Shown: positions 43,852 through 53,232 of the stretch, piece after piece
Layout of the letters: each line of letters starts with the position of its first letter
How positions within the stretch are numbered: the first letter of the stretch is position 1
Assembly: GCA_964633715.1 (NCBI GenBank)
Contig: CAZWHQ010000029.1
Coordinates: 1-53,301, forward strand
DNA from: JAUWVG01 sp964633715
Lineage (GTDB): Bacteria; Acidobacteriota; Aminicenantia; Aminicenantales; Aminicenantaceae
Direction: 5' to 3'
Length of the DNA stretch: 53,301 bases
Notes under the pieces: model-generated
What the model was told of the DNA's origin: nothing
Database searches by the model: none
What the model saw: the letters and a program-made list of their open reading frames with translations, nothing else
Made by a program: the position numbers and the translations under genes

Positions 43852-45468
43852 CTATTTTTTTTGAGGGGGAATACCAAATTCGACCCCCTCCATTGCTTCA
43901 TCTACGGCCCACTGTTCTGGAGGCACATCGATTTTTGCCTTGATTTCCTTTGCCAGGTCATCCAACCTTAAGGAAAGATCCTGTGCTCCATCCGCCTGCG
44001 CGGATATTGAAAGTGTGGTTTCGCCGGACTCGGCATCGATCAATGTTGTCGTGATTCTGAATATTTCTCCAAGTTTAGTATACGTTCCCTGTATTACATG
44101 TTTAATGCCTCCCCGTCTTGCCAGTTCCTGAATGTCCTCGATAGAATAGGACTGTTCATCCTCCATATTCAGAGATCGAAGATGACTCTGGATCTCATCC
44201 AATCTGAGAACTCTCACATACACAGATTCTGCAAGATCCGCAATCATGAGTTCGGGGATGGCGCCTCGGAGATAGTCCAGACTCTGATCTCCTGAATTGT
44301 TATGAAAATACAGGACACAAAGAGATGGCTTGTCAGACAGGATAGGCGATGTGTTTCCTTTTGGCAGCAGCTGCCAGATAAGAAGACCCGCCGCCACAAA
44401 AGCGGCAAAGATAAGCGCGGGGACCAGAATTTTCCTAAGGGAAAAAGAGACCGTAATTTCCTTTGAGGTTGTGGGTTTTCGCCTGGGGATCTCTGACTCT
44501 GTGCTGGGAATTTTGACATCAATATTTGTTAAATCCTCCAATAGTTTTTCCGCAGCCTGGTATCTGTCTTCTCTCTTTTTTTCCAAGCACTTCAAAATAA
44601 TCCGGCTTAAACTCTCAGGAATCTGATGATTTAAGGTCCGCGGATCTTCAGGTTTTTCTATGCGGTGTTTGACGGCCAAACTGAGCGGCGTATCTCCCTG
44701 GAACGGCAGCCGGCCTGAAACAATTTCGTAGAGAATCACACCCAGAGAATAGATGTCCGACCGGCTGTCGAGATCCTCACCATCCGCCTGCTCCGGTGAC
44801 AAGTATTCGGGAGTTCCGATCATGATGCCAGAACCAGTGATCCCTTTGGACTTCAAGGAACGGGCAATGCCAAAATCCATAATCCTCACATTTCCATCTC
44901 TATCGATCATGATGTTGCTCGGCTTTAAATCACGATGAATAACACCATGTTTGTGCGCTTCTATAAGGCCCTCACAGACTTGTCGGGCGATGGAAATGGC
45001 GCCCTTTATGGACAACTCCCGCGACCTTCTGATAAAACTCTTTAGATCCTCGCCGGGCACATACTCCATTGTGATGTAGTACTTTTCGTTTTCTTTGTTG
45101 AGATCATACATCTGACAGACATTTTTATGCCTGATCTTTCTCGCCAATTTCAGTTCATTCCGAAACCGTTCTATCGTTTTTTTGTCGGCGGCAATTTTGG
45201 GATTGATGAGCTTAAGAGCGACTTTTTCCGCCAATTCAGTATCGCTGGCTTTGTAGACATGTCCCATCCCCCCCTTCCCAAGCTCTTCAATAATCGTGTA
45301 CCTTTTGGCAAAGGTGGATCCGGTCGTTAATTCTTCTCTGGGCGTTTCCATTGTCTGAGTTCGGCGGTTAAAGACATCTTCCACCACAGGTAGAGGGGTG
45401 GCGCATTTCCCGCAGAAATTCGTTTCTTTCGGGTTCTTATGATGGCAGTTCGGACATTCTATGAGCAT
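43852..45468 (-). CDS. Zinc-ribbon Ser/Thr protein kinase with TolB/FlgO-like extracytoplasmic domain
   Basis: This 538-aa protein has an N-terminal zinc ribbon (C5-P-N-C8, C19-G-K-C22), then a Hanks-type kinase with glycine loop G-K-G-G-M-G (64-69), catalytic lysine K86 in V-A-L-K, H178-R-D and D198-F-G. A single membrane helix (about 350-370) separates it from a C-terminal domain (about 380-520) that resembles the TolB/FlgO-like regions of such kinases (L-C-V-L-Y-F-H-N-N-S-G, then V-I-Q-G-T-Y-T). All catalytic residues are present. It is the intact counterpart of the broken gene at 10125-12660, but has no TPR tail. The thioredoxin-like gene follows immediately. Confidence 0.92.
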   Translation of the reverse strand: MLIECPNCHHKNPKETNFCGKCATPLPVVEDVFNRRTQTMETPREELTTGSTFAKRYTIIEELGKGGMGHVYKASDTELAEKVALKLINPKIAADKKTIERFRNELKLARKIRHKNVCQMYDLNKENEKYYITMEYVPGEDLKSFIRRSRELSIKGAISIARQVCEGLIEAHKHGVIHRDLKPSNIMIDRDGNVRIMDFGIARSLKSKGITGSGIMIGTPEYLSPEQADGEDLDSRSDIYSLGVILYEIVSGRLPFQGDTPLSLAVKHRIEKPEDPRTLNHQIPESLSRIILKCLEKKREDRYQAAEKLLEDLTNIDVKIPSTESEIPRRKPTTSKEITVSFSLRKILVPALIFAAFVAAGLLIWQLLPKGNTSPILSDKPSLCVLYFHNNSGDQSLDYLRGAIPELMIADLAESVYVRVLRLDEIQSHLRSLNMEDEQSYSIEDIQELARRGGIKHVIQGTYTKLGEIFRITTTLIDAESGETTLSISAQADGAQDLSLRLDDLAKEIKAKIDVPPEQWAVDEAMEGVEFGIPPQKK

Positions 45469-45620
45469 GTCTTTGAGGCCTCAACTCTGTTTTATAGAAT
45501 AATTCTTCTCATATAACCTGTCAAATTCAATAAACCGGGACATTAAAAAAGCCCTCTATTATAGTAACGTAAAAACAGACATTTGGTTTCCCTTTTTTTG
45601 ATACTAAGGCAATATTTCTG

Positions 45621-46280
45621 CTATCCGCCGAGAGGAAAAAACACAAAGATCAGCAGATCCCAGAGTGTGTGGCTGACACAGATCAGCAGAACGGATCTGT
45701 AACGAAGATACAAAAATCCCCAGAATAATCCACACAGACCTGCCGAAAAAACAAGCATAATATTCCCACTCGCGACATGAACAAGAGCATACAGGGCAGA
45801 GGCAAAAACAAAACCCATTATTTTTCCAGATCGATTCTGCCAAAGACGCTGCAGATATCCCCTCCAGAACAATTCCTCTCCAGGCCCGATCACAAAGACC
45901 ATTAACAATATTATCCTCAACGCGGAAACATTTTGTTTAAAACCATAGACCAGGTTGATTTCTGTGCCTGCAAAGGGAAATAGCATCCTTGAGATTTCGT
46001 TTCCAACAAAAAATAAGGCATAGAGAAGACCAGCGGACAAAATACCGAGACCGATTTTTTTTTGCAGCCCTTCGCGGAGATCTTTGAGAATTATGCCCGA
46101 ATAGGATTTATCCGAAAAAAATCCAAAAGAGACAAGCAAAGCCACGCTCAAGCTCATCCACCACCAGAAATCGAATCCTCCAATGCGGCGTAAAGCAAAA
46201 AGAGGGACAAAGAAAAGAACCGCCAGAATTGCGGCTAAAAAAGAGTGGGGCCTAATGGACAGATTTGAATTGGATGTCAT
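45621..46280 (-). CDS. CPBP-family intramembrane metalloprotease
   Basis: This 219-aa protein has about seven hydrophobic segments. The CPBP (Abi/CAAX protease) motifs are all present: E135-E136-L-F-W-R140, H168 in A-L-V-H, and H204-T-L-W-D208. Members act as prenyl-protein proteases or in bacteriocin immunity and membrane protein handling. Its ATG overlaps the stop of the prenyltransferase gene by 4 nt, so it is the last gene of a three-gene operon with the prenyltransferase and a PPIase. Processing or protection of prenylated substrates is an inference. Confidence 0.88.
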   Translation of the reverse strand: MTSNSNLSIRPHSFLAAILAVLFFVPLFALRRIGGFDFWWWMSLSVALLVSFGFFSDKSYSGIILKDLREGLQKKIGLGILSAGLLYALFFVGNEISRMLFPFAGTEINLVYGFKQNVSALRIILLMVFVIGPGEELFWRGYLQRLWQNRSGKIMGFVFASALYALVHVASGNIMLVFSAGLCGLFWGFLYLRYRSVLLICVSHTLWDLLIFVFFPLGG

Positions 46281-47224
46281 TTAAGCTTCAGGATAAATTG
46301 AAGCCATACCGCCGCCGTACAGAGCAGTCCAAAAACAAGATTGTGCTGGGCTGTCGCTCCATCCAGAATGACAAAATCCATGGGCTGGCGTGGATTGTGT
46401 CTGCGATTTGCCCGCCCCCACAGCTTGAGCGCGTTGGGCAGGCCAAAGAGAACGATAAAGAAGGTCCAAGGCATGGCAACAAGCTGACCGGGCAGCAGCC
46501 TGGGAATTAGAATTAAACCAAGCACAATCACAAAGGGACCAAATATCAAGAACGCATAATAGCTCAAAGATCCTCTGTCTCCGAGTAGAGAGGCGACTGT
46601 TGTGACTTTTCTCTCTGTATCGGAAGAGACATCTCTCCAGTTATTGGCGTGGAGGATAGCACTGACCAGCATCGCCATGGAGACTGTCCAGATAATTGGA
46701 ATCCAGGAAAAACTCTTTGTCTGAACGACCCAGGCTCCAAGAGATCCGAGAATGCCAAAATTAAGAAAAACAGCCAGGTCTCCCAAGGCATGGTACTTTA
46801 ATCCGGCATAAAAAACACCGATGAAGACCCCAATGATGCCGATAATCAGGAGGAGTGTCCCAGTCATTAAAACAAGTGTTAAGCCTAATGCTGATCCAAT
46901 TACAAATAGGGCCACAGAAAAGACAACAGCCTGCTTGGTAGTGATCCATCCACGAACAATGGCACCGCTGACCGGAGTGACCATTGTGTCCAAGCCTCGC
47001 TTGAAATCAAAAATATCGCTTAAAATATTGGCCGCCGAATGCAGTATCATCATGGCCAGAAGAGCCAGAATAAACTTCAGAACATCCAAAGAAGCCTGCC
47101 CGATGACCACAGCCAGCGAAGTGCCGAAAATAACGGGCATGGATGATGCAGGCAGGGCCCAGGGCCGCATAGCGATCAGCCATTTTTTTAAAAAAGGAGG
47201 ATTTTCGTTCAACTTGTCTTCCAT
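46277..47224 (-). CDS. UbiA-family prenyltransferase, MenA-like
   Basis: This 315-aa membrane protein has eight to nine helices. The first aspartate motif is N66-I-L-S-D70-I-F-D73-F-K-R-G-L-D79 and the second is N-N-W-R-D-V-S-S-D-T-E, as expected for Mg-dependent prenyl transfer. The overall pattern, including A-M-R-P-W-A-L-P-A-S near the start, is closest to 1,4-dihydroxy-2-naphthoate prenyltransferase (MenA), the membrane step of menaquinone synthesis. No other menaquinone genes are nearby, so the acceptor is uncertain. Confidence 0.85.
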   Translation of the reverse strand: MEDKLNENPPFLKKWLIAMRPWALPASSMPVIFGTSLAVVIGQASLDVLKFILALLAMMILHSAANILSDIFDFKRGLDTMVTPVSGAIVRGWITTKQAVVFSVALFVIGSALGLTLVLMTGTLLLIIGIIGVFIGVFYAGLKYHALGDLAVFLNFGILGSLGAWVVQTKSFSWIPIIWTVSMAMLVSAILHANNWRDVSSDTERKVTTVASLLGDRGSLSYYAFLIFGPFVIVLGLILIPRLLPGQLVAMPWTFFIVLFGLPNALKLWGRANRRHNPRQPMDFVILDGATAQHNLVFGLLCTAAVWLQFILKLK

Positions 47225-47245
47225 AGCGGATGTTTTCCTTTTAAT

Positions 47246-48262
47246 CTAGAGTGCAATTATTTCAAAGCCGTTCTGTTGTTTTAAGTCCAATATATGTGTT
47301 TCAAAAGTCATGGATTTCCTGTCCTGCTTGATCTTCTCCTCAATCTCTGCCCGGACTTCATCGATGGGCCGCGTTTCCCTCTCGCGGCTCAATACCTTTA
47401 TAATATGGTATCCGTACTCTGTTTCGACAACATCGCTGATCTCACCCACCCGGATTGAAAAGGCCGCATCTTCAAATTCTTTGACCATATATCCGCGGGG
47501 AAAATCTTCGTATAGCCCTCCGCTTTCCTTTGATCCAGGATCCTCTGTGAATTCTTTGGCCAGACCGGCAAAGTCTTCTCCGCCGCGGGCCCGAGCCAGA
47601 AGGGCTTCCATTCTTTTTAAGATATCCGCCTTTTCATTCTCTGTCTTTCCTTCGGTGAGAAACAGGATATGCCGGGCTGAAGCTGTTTTATCCTGTTCAT
47701 AAACCGCGAGAATGTCCTCATCTGTCACATTTATCTCCTGATCCAGCAGAACATTTAAATAATTTTGGATAACAAGATCCGTTCGAATATTCTCCTTGAA
47801 CTCCTCTTCGTTCAGTCCATTGTCGCTGAGCGCCTTTAAAAAAGCTTCCTGCCCTCCCGCACGGGAGTACTGATAATTCAAAACGGCATCCAGTTCCTCG
47901 GGAGATACAACAGTATTTGATTCCTCGGCCGCATCAAGCAGCAGCTTTCGTTCGGCCATCTGGACCGCCTGCTGTTCCACAACACTTTTGAGCTGAAAAG
48001 CATCAAGCCCTTTTAACTCTTCGATGCGATTGCCCAGGCTCTTCTGTAAAAAGTCGACCACCTCAACCGCGGTGACCGTGAAGTTTTTCGACACGACAAG
48101 AGGAACTGTTTTTGCCGGATCTAGGGCCGGCAGTTTGGCCGCCAGGTCCTGGGCGAGCATATAGGCCGGACTATCCTCTTCGATCCCGGCTTCGTTTCCT
48201 TTTTTGCCGCACCCATAAATTCCAATCAATAACACAAAACATATAGCAAAAATTTTTTTCAC
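47246..48262 (-). CDS. Lipoprotein peptidyl-prolyl isomerase, SurA/PrsA-like
   Basis: This 338-aa protein has a lipobox I-Y-G-C (Cys near 18), an N-terminal SurA-like helical domain, and a parvulin domain (about 195-300) with A-S-A-R-H-I-L-F, F-A-G-L-A-K-E-F-T-E-D-P-G-S-K-E-S-G-G-L and Y-G-Y-H-I-I-K-V. It would assist folding of exported proteins. The start is a GTG at 48262 with AGGAG at 6 nt. It is first in a likely operon with the prenyltransferase (21-nt gap) and the CPBP protease. Confidence 0.9.
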   Translation of the reverse strand: MKKIFAICFVLLIGIYGCGKKGNEAGIEEDSPAYMLAQDLAAKLPALDPAKTVPLVVSKNFTVTAVEVVDFLQKSLGNRIEELKGLDAFQLKSVVEQQAVQMAERKLLLDAAEESNTVVSPEELDAVLNYQYSRAGGQEAFLKALSDNGLNEEEFKENIRTDLVIQNYLNVLLDQEINVTDEDILAVYEQDKTASARHILFLTEGKTENEKADILKRMEALLARARGGEDFAGLAKEFTEDPGSKESGGLYEDFPRGYMVKEFEDAAFSIRVGEISDVVETEYGYHIIKVLSRERETRPIDEVRAEIEEKIKQDRKSMTFETHILDLKQQNGFEIIAL

Positions 48263-48351
48263 TTCAATCTCCTCTCAAATAAGGTGGGAGGAGATGGTAA
48301 CATACCTGGGGATTTCCGTCAATAAGAGGTCAGAGAAAGTAAGTGAAATTA

Positions 48352-49134
48352 TTATCGTCTTCTGTTTTTTAAAAGATGGGACGTGAAGGAACGTCCATCG
48401 ATTTTTGTGTATTTGAAAATGGGATCTCTATCGAATTCTACGCCATCAAAGTTTAGAGGTTCGGAAAACTTGGTGTATTTAAAATCGGCATCTCCCTGAA
48501 ATTCCGCATCTTCAAAGCTCACACCTTCTGGAAATTTTGCATATTTGAAGTTGGCCAATTCACGGAAAAGTGCCTGTTCGAAATCGGCAGCTTCAGGAAA
48601 ATCGACATATTTAAAATTTGCGTCATCTTGGAAATTAGAGCCTTGAAAACTCACATCGGTCGAAAACTTTGTGTATTTAAACAACGCTTCTTCCTCATAT
48701 GTTGTATTTACAAAATTCGCCTTTCTTTTGAATTTTGCATATTTAAAGGCTGACGCTCTTTCAAATGTACATCCTTCAAAATTGACATCTTCGTAAAACA
48801 CGGCATTGTAGGTGTCGTTCTTTTTATCGACATGGACATAGGCCAAAACATCTCCCCGAAACGTGCAGTTGATAAAAGAAAGAGAACTCCTCACATGACA
48901 GGAATAGGATTGGGAGGACCACCGACTCCTGTTCTGTTTGCGAAGGGGTTTATCCGGTGTCACTTCGTCAAGAGCCCTAAAATCCAGGTTGCCCATAATT
49001 ACGGCATTTTTATAGCTCACATCTTGGCCTGCATTGATCTGGTCGATTATATCCTCAGCCTGGACTCGAGTCTGAGCCATCGACAATACGGGAACAGCCA
49101 GCATCAAAACTATAAATATTTTTGTAACTTTCAT
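48352..49134 (-). CDS. Exported pentapeptide-repeat protein with 22-residue FKY super-repeat
   Basis: This 260-aa protein has a signal peptide (about 1-20) and then phenylalanine-rich repeats. In the C-terminal half, five consecutive 22-residue units each begin F-K-Y-x-K/D-F and place Phe or Tyr at positions 1, 6, 12 and 17, an alternating 5+6 spacing like that of Pentapeptide_3 (PF13576). The fold should be a right-handed beta-helix with an aromatic core. Function is unknown; it may be a binding or structural surface in the periplasm. Of two adjacent ATGs, 49134 has AGGAGG at 7 nt; the frame is open further upstream without support. Confidence 0.82.
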   Translation of the reverse strand: MKVTKIFIVLMLAVPVLSMAQTRVQAEDIIDQINAGQDVSYKNAVIMGNLDFRALDEVTPDKPLRKQNRSRWSSQSYSCHVRSSLSFINCTFRGDVLAYVHVDKKNDTYNAVFYEDVNFEGCTFERASAFKYAKFKRKANFVNTTYEEEALFKYTKFSTDVSFQGSNFQDDANFKYVDFPEAADFEQALFRELANFKYAKFPEGVSFEDAEFQGDADFKYTKFSEPLNFDGVEFDRDPIFKYTKIDGRSFTSHLLKNRRR

Positions 49135-49268
49135 CATTATTCCTCCTGAAAAGATAGAAACGTTGTCTCTCATAATATATATACGTAAATAAAACACTTT
49201 TGTTCCCCTCCCGTGTTACTTATTTTAAAGATAAAATGATATGTCAGCCGTATCTATCAATATTCAGG

Positions 49269-52200
49269 TTACTCGGCAAAGATGTCGAATATCTCCACAA
49301 CCTTCAGCATCAAGACAAAGGCCCCATCCCGGATATCCGGCTCATTTTTTAAAGCGGATAAAGCTTGTGTGTCTAAAGAGAGAAGGGCCTTCGTCCACAG
49401 CAAGGCACGGTTTTGGGCGGAGCGAGCCTTTTCCCAGGATTCCAGAAGAGATAAAGCGGCCTGGTCTTTTCCCATTCGTTTGAGCGCCATAACACCAAAG
49501 ATATGGTTTGTATCCCATGATAATTTTCTTTTTTCGGTGTATTCGACGATATTTAGATACATTCGACGCGCTTTCTCTTTTTCTCCCCCTTTTTCGAAGG
49601 CCCGGGCTAATATAAAGTTCTCCAGCCGTTCATCAGTTTCAAAAGGACGTCCCACACCAAGATTCTCGGGCCACTCTTTAGCCCTTTCAGCTTGGTCTAC
49701 GGCTTTTTTGTAATCTCCGGAGGCCAGGTGTTGGGCGGAAAGGAGAAGACTGGCCTGTCGGTAGATCACATGGCCTTCCCTGGCCCCTTCATAGGGCAGG
49801 ATTGTCGATTTTTTGAGCACCGAAAGGCAGTCCTCAAAGCGATTCACTCTAAGAAGAGATCGGGCATAGTCCATGGCCAGCACATAGTGGTCCGGATTTT
49901 GCTCATAGAATTCTTCCGAGATTTTTAGGGCCTCATTATTCCGGTCAAGTGAGAGAAAATAGTCCGCCAAAAAATGAGGAGCCCGCCAGTCGTTTGGATT
50001 CAAGGCCAAAGCTTTTCTGAAGTCATCGGCAATCTTATCCGGATTACTTTCTCCCTTTAAAAGCTGTCCTCGAGTCAGATAAAAAGGCGCAAAATCCGGT
50101 TCCTGGCCGCACTCTAAGAAAAGCTGTTTTGTTTCTTTGAGCCTGTCCTGAGAGCAGAGGATCAAACCCCTGTAGTAACGAAATTTCCAGCTGTTATGCA
50201 AAGAGGCCGCCCATTCGATGACAGGCAGGGATTCCTGCCGGAATGGAAAAACAAGATACGGAGAGGCCGCGGCAGCCTTTTCAAGATAGGCAAGACTTTG
50301 GTCTGGATCTTTCTCCCTATAAATCCAGGCCAGCCAAGTGTCGACAACCGGCGAAGATGGAGCCAATTTCAGCACCTGAACAGCCTCCTCATCTCGTCCA
50401 AATTGTCTGTAGAGAAGGGCTGTTTCCAAATAGGTTTCCTGGGGAAGTTCACTGCGGATTAAAGAGGTAAATATTTCCTGGCTTTTGGGATTTTTATCCA
50501 GAAGATAGCGCTCAAATCTTGCCATATGGCAGAGCGGATCGATATTGAGAAGCCATTCCAGAGTAAATGCGGCTTTATCGATCTCTCCCTTGAGGCGATA
50601 AACGACGGCTAAAATTTGGCTTCCTGTCAGATTGTAGGTATTGTATTCCAACGAACGGCGGCTATATTCTTCAGCCCTGAACAAATCGTTTTCTTGAAGA
50701 AAAAGGATCGCCATCTGAACATAGGCGGCAGACCGGTATTCCATAGAACGTGCGGCCCATCCGAAGGCCTCTTTTGCATCAACCTTTTTCCCGAGCTGGC
50801 CGCAAATTAGGGCGTATATAAAATTCCCGCCGGGATTATAGGCATCAACAGCAAGAACCTGGGAGGCATAGCTTAAGGCCAAATCATATTTGGATTGGCG
50901 GAAATACAATTCGGCGATACGTATTTTGGCCCGGATGTGGGAGGGATCCTTCTTGAGACATTCCGAATATTTAGCTAAAGCTGAAAGGTAATCTCTCTGT
51001 TTGGAAAATTCCTCACCGGCAATATAGAGGCCTTCCGGAGAGTCCCAATCAAATTCCCTATCCACCTGGAGGGGACGCTGAAGTTTGTTGGTCTCCTGGT
51101 CGCTGCTGTAAAAGAGTTTTTTCTCCCCCACAGTGACTGTTATCATGCCCTGGATTTCCGGGAGAGGGATAGATTCCTTATAGATGTCCATCGGTGCAAG
51201 TGAGATTTTTTGAGAAAAAACCTCATCCTCCCCAACTTTGACCACCAGCTTTTCATTCAGATTCTGCAGGGCGCAAATTCCAAGCAGGAGATTGTCTCCA
51301 TTACGGACGACATTCAATGATCCATAGGGGGATCCGTCCACAAGGCCGCCTATCCCCTTTATGGGATACCAGATCTCCTGCCAGCGGTTCACGGAAAGTG
51401 GTTCAAAATAGGCATGTTTGAAGGGCGTAAGGCTGCTGGATGCCGCCTCCTGGTTAAAAAGAAGTCCTGTCTGGGGCTCTACATACTGCCTGTTGTTCTC
51501 TTTATCTGTCAGCAGATCGTGCCAGATGCCTCCATCCCGGGCCAGCGACCAGATCCAGAGTTTTTGTCCGGGTTTGTCATTATAAAAAGCCCAGTGACCG
51601 TAGCCAAAATCCAAATCTTCCCAATACCCTCCAAAATGCTCATCGTACTCTCCGAGAATATGGTAGGATTTACTGGATCCGAAATCATTGTTTTTGTAAA
51701 AGGACACATCCCGGCCGTTTTCATGGATCGGCCAGGGATGGGCGTCCCCGCCGTGGCCTATATAGTTTGTCCCCGGATAGAAAAAGCGGAGGGCACTCCC
51801 CACATCCTCGGCTGCCGTCATCCAGTGGTAGAGAGGTTGATGGAGAGGTGTGGGATTAAACCAGAAACACTCCGTGGAAATATAAGCCTTGTCTTTAGGC
51901 AGTCGGATGTTGACCCTCCACTGGGTCCGCGACGGCAGGTCCATGGTCCCGATGATACAGCTGACGCTGCCGTCAGTATTCTCTTTGTAAAGATAGTCGA
52001 CCGGACTGGCTGTTGTGGGCGCATGCCCTATCAGGCCAAAATTAAACTCAACTCCCCCAGATGTCCAGGGGCCTCTCATGGCAATATTTCTGAATTTAAC
52101 GACTTTATTGAAATAGATAAATTCCTTTTGGGTCGACTTTTCCACAGCCCCCCAGAGTTTCCCCCCGATCTCAGGAAAAACCCAGAGCTTGATATAGGGA

Positions 52201-52439
52201 TTTTCAAGAACAACTGTCTTCCATTCCAAATCACTGCCAATGGCGCTGTACCCGTCAAAACGAAAATAGGGATAGATCCGGCCAAAATTGGCCATCGGAT
52301 TGGGATCACTATAGGGATAGGTCTTCATCAGACGGATTTCTTCCTTTACAGAGGCTTCCTGGGAGAACAAAAAGTTATTGAAAATCAGACAAAAAAACAA
52401 AAACCCCAAGACTAACCTTATAAACAATATCTTTTTCAT
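49269..52439 (-). CDS. Exported DUF5107-TPR protein
   Basis: This 1056-aa protein has a signal peptide (about 1-25). Residues 40-370 match DUF5107, a galactose-mutarotase-like beta-supersandwich (L-W-V-F-P-E-I-G-G-K-L-W-G, then G-P-W-T-S-G-G-V-E-F-N-F-G, then H-W-M-T-A-A-E-D-V). About residues 450-1030 form a series of TPR repeats (for example Y-F-R-Q-S-K-Y-D-L-A-L-S-Y-A-S-Q-V-L). This domain order recurs in glycan-degrading bacteria, where a carbohydrate-binding role is likely, but no activity is established. The ATG at 52439 has GGGAG 6 nt upstream and starts the signal peptide; earlier in-frame starts lack support. Confidence 0.85.
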   Translation of the reverse strand: MKKILFIRLVLGFLFFCLIFNNFLFSQEASVKEEIRLMKTYPYSDPNPMANFGRIYPYFRFDGYSAIGSDLEWKTVVLENPYIKLWVFPEIGGKLWGAVEKSTQKEFIYFNKVVKFRNIAMRGPWTSGGVEFNFGLIGHAPTTASPVDYLYKENTDGSVSCIIGTMDLPSRTQWRVNIRLPKDKAYISTECFWFNPTPLHQPLYHWMTAAEDVGSALRFFYPGTNYIGHGGDAHPWPIHENGRDVSFYKNNDFGSSKSYHILGEYDEHFGGYWEDLDFGYGHWAFYNDKPGQKLWIWSLARDGGIWHDLLTDKENNRQYVEPQTGLLFNQEAASSSLTPFKHAYFEPLSVNRWQEIWYPIKGIGGLVDGSPYGSLNVVRNGDNLLLGICALQNLNEKLVVKVGEDEVFSQKISLAPMDIYKESIPLPEIQGMITVTVGEKKLFYSSDQETNKLQRPLQVDREFDWDSPEGLYIAGEEFSKQRDYLSALAKYSECLKKDPSHIRAKIRIAELYFRQSKYDLALSYASQVLAVDAYNPGGNFIYALICGQLGKKVDAKEAFGWAARSMEYRSAAYVQMAILFLQENDLFRAEEYSRRSLEYNTYNLTGSQILAVVYRLKGEIDKAAFTLEWLLNIDPLCHMARFERYLLDKNPKSQEIFTSLIRSELPQETYLETALLYRQFGRDEEAVQVLKLAPSSPVVDTWLAWIYREKDPDQSLAYLEKAAAASPYLVFPFRQESLPVIEWAASLHNSWKFRYYRGLILCSQDRLKETKQLFLECGQEPDFAPFYLTRGQLLKGESNPDKIADDFRKALALNPNDWRAPHFLADYFLSLDRNNEALKISEEFYEQNPDHYVLAMDYARSLLRVNRFEDCLSVLKKSTILPYEGAREGHVIYRQASLLLSAQHLASGDYKKAVDQAERAKEWPENLGVGRPFETDERLENFILARAFEKGGEKEKARRMYLNIVEYTEKRKLSWDTNHIFGVMALKRMGKDQAALSLLESWEKARSAQNRALLWTKALLSLDTQALSALKNEPDIRDGAFVLMLKVVEIFDIFAE

Positions 52440-52598
52440 ATTTGGCTCCCTTTTTCTCTCTTTCATAGCAGGGACTTGCCTTATCAAAACAATAAAAATA
52501 AAAGTATATTTAAACTTTAAAATTTTATTAGAGCTCTTGCGTTTGCCTGCCACGGAAATTCGTCACCCATAGTTCTTTTAAAACTCAGAATTTTCCAC

Positions 52599-53232
52599 TT
52601 ATTTTTCCTGTGAGAGTGACGGATTCATCTTGAACCATGAGTCTTCGAGTCCTGTATTAAAGCTCACATCGGTAAGGGTCAGGACTGCAAATTCTCCTCC
52701 ATTTCTCAGGATAGTGAGAGAAAAAGCCGTCATAATGCCATCGATTTCTCTATAGTCGGAAAATACGGTCTCCTCAAGTATCTCCATCTGCATCTCGTCA
52801 TAAGACTCTTGTTTGAACTTATAGATCAGATAGGTTTCAGGATCGATAAAAAAAGTAGTGGTGTAACCATCCGGGTAAATTCTTTCCAGAAGCAAATACT
52901 CTTTTCCGTCAGCAACCTCTTTTCCTTTGAGTTCGTAACTGATCCCGTATTTTTCGGGCGCCAGAAAAGCGGAATTCCCATAAGAGCTGTTTATCATCAC
53001 ACTTTCCATGTTTCCGGTCAGAGGTTCAGCAACTCCGATCTGAGAATTGTACTCCACAACAATGGAGACTCAAAGATAAGATTTTTTTAATAATATCCCT
53101 CCAGAAATCAATTTCGACTGTCAAGATTGATTCTACCATATTTGCCGTCATTTTATCGATTGTGATTTTCAATTTAAAAGAAGTCAATGGTACGAATTTT
53201 TTGCCAAGCTTGCAAAGAAATTCTTTGTCCAT
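52599..53232 (-). pseudogene. Frameshifted LolA-like outer-membrane lipoprotein-sorting protein
   Basis: The downstream frame (53069-52599) reads V-V-E-Y-N-S-Q-I-G-V-A-E-P-L-T-G-N, then L-K-G-K-E-V-A-D-G-K-E-Y, F-F-I-D-P-E-T-Y-L-I-Y-K and V-F-S-D-Y-R-E-I-D-G-I-M, the C-terminal pattern of LolA/LolB-like proteins. An upstream stretch in another frame (53232 to about 53080) reads I-D-K-M-T-A-N-M-V-E and L-T-V-E-I, which fits the beta strands that normally come before. A frameshift near 53070-53085 joins them. No signal peptide is seen, so the 5' end may also be lost. A start at the GTG 53057 would give 152 aa without the N-terminal third. Confidence 0.58.

Noticed and set aside
51414..52415. 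A 333-codon open frame on the plus strand opposite the DUF5107-TPR gene
   Set aside because: It lies fully antisense to a well-supported gene, has no Shine-Dalgarno or recognisable domain, and its composition is what the opposite strand of that gene would give.
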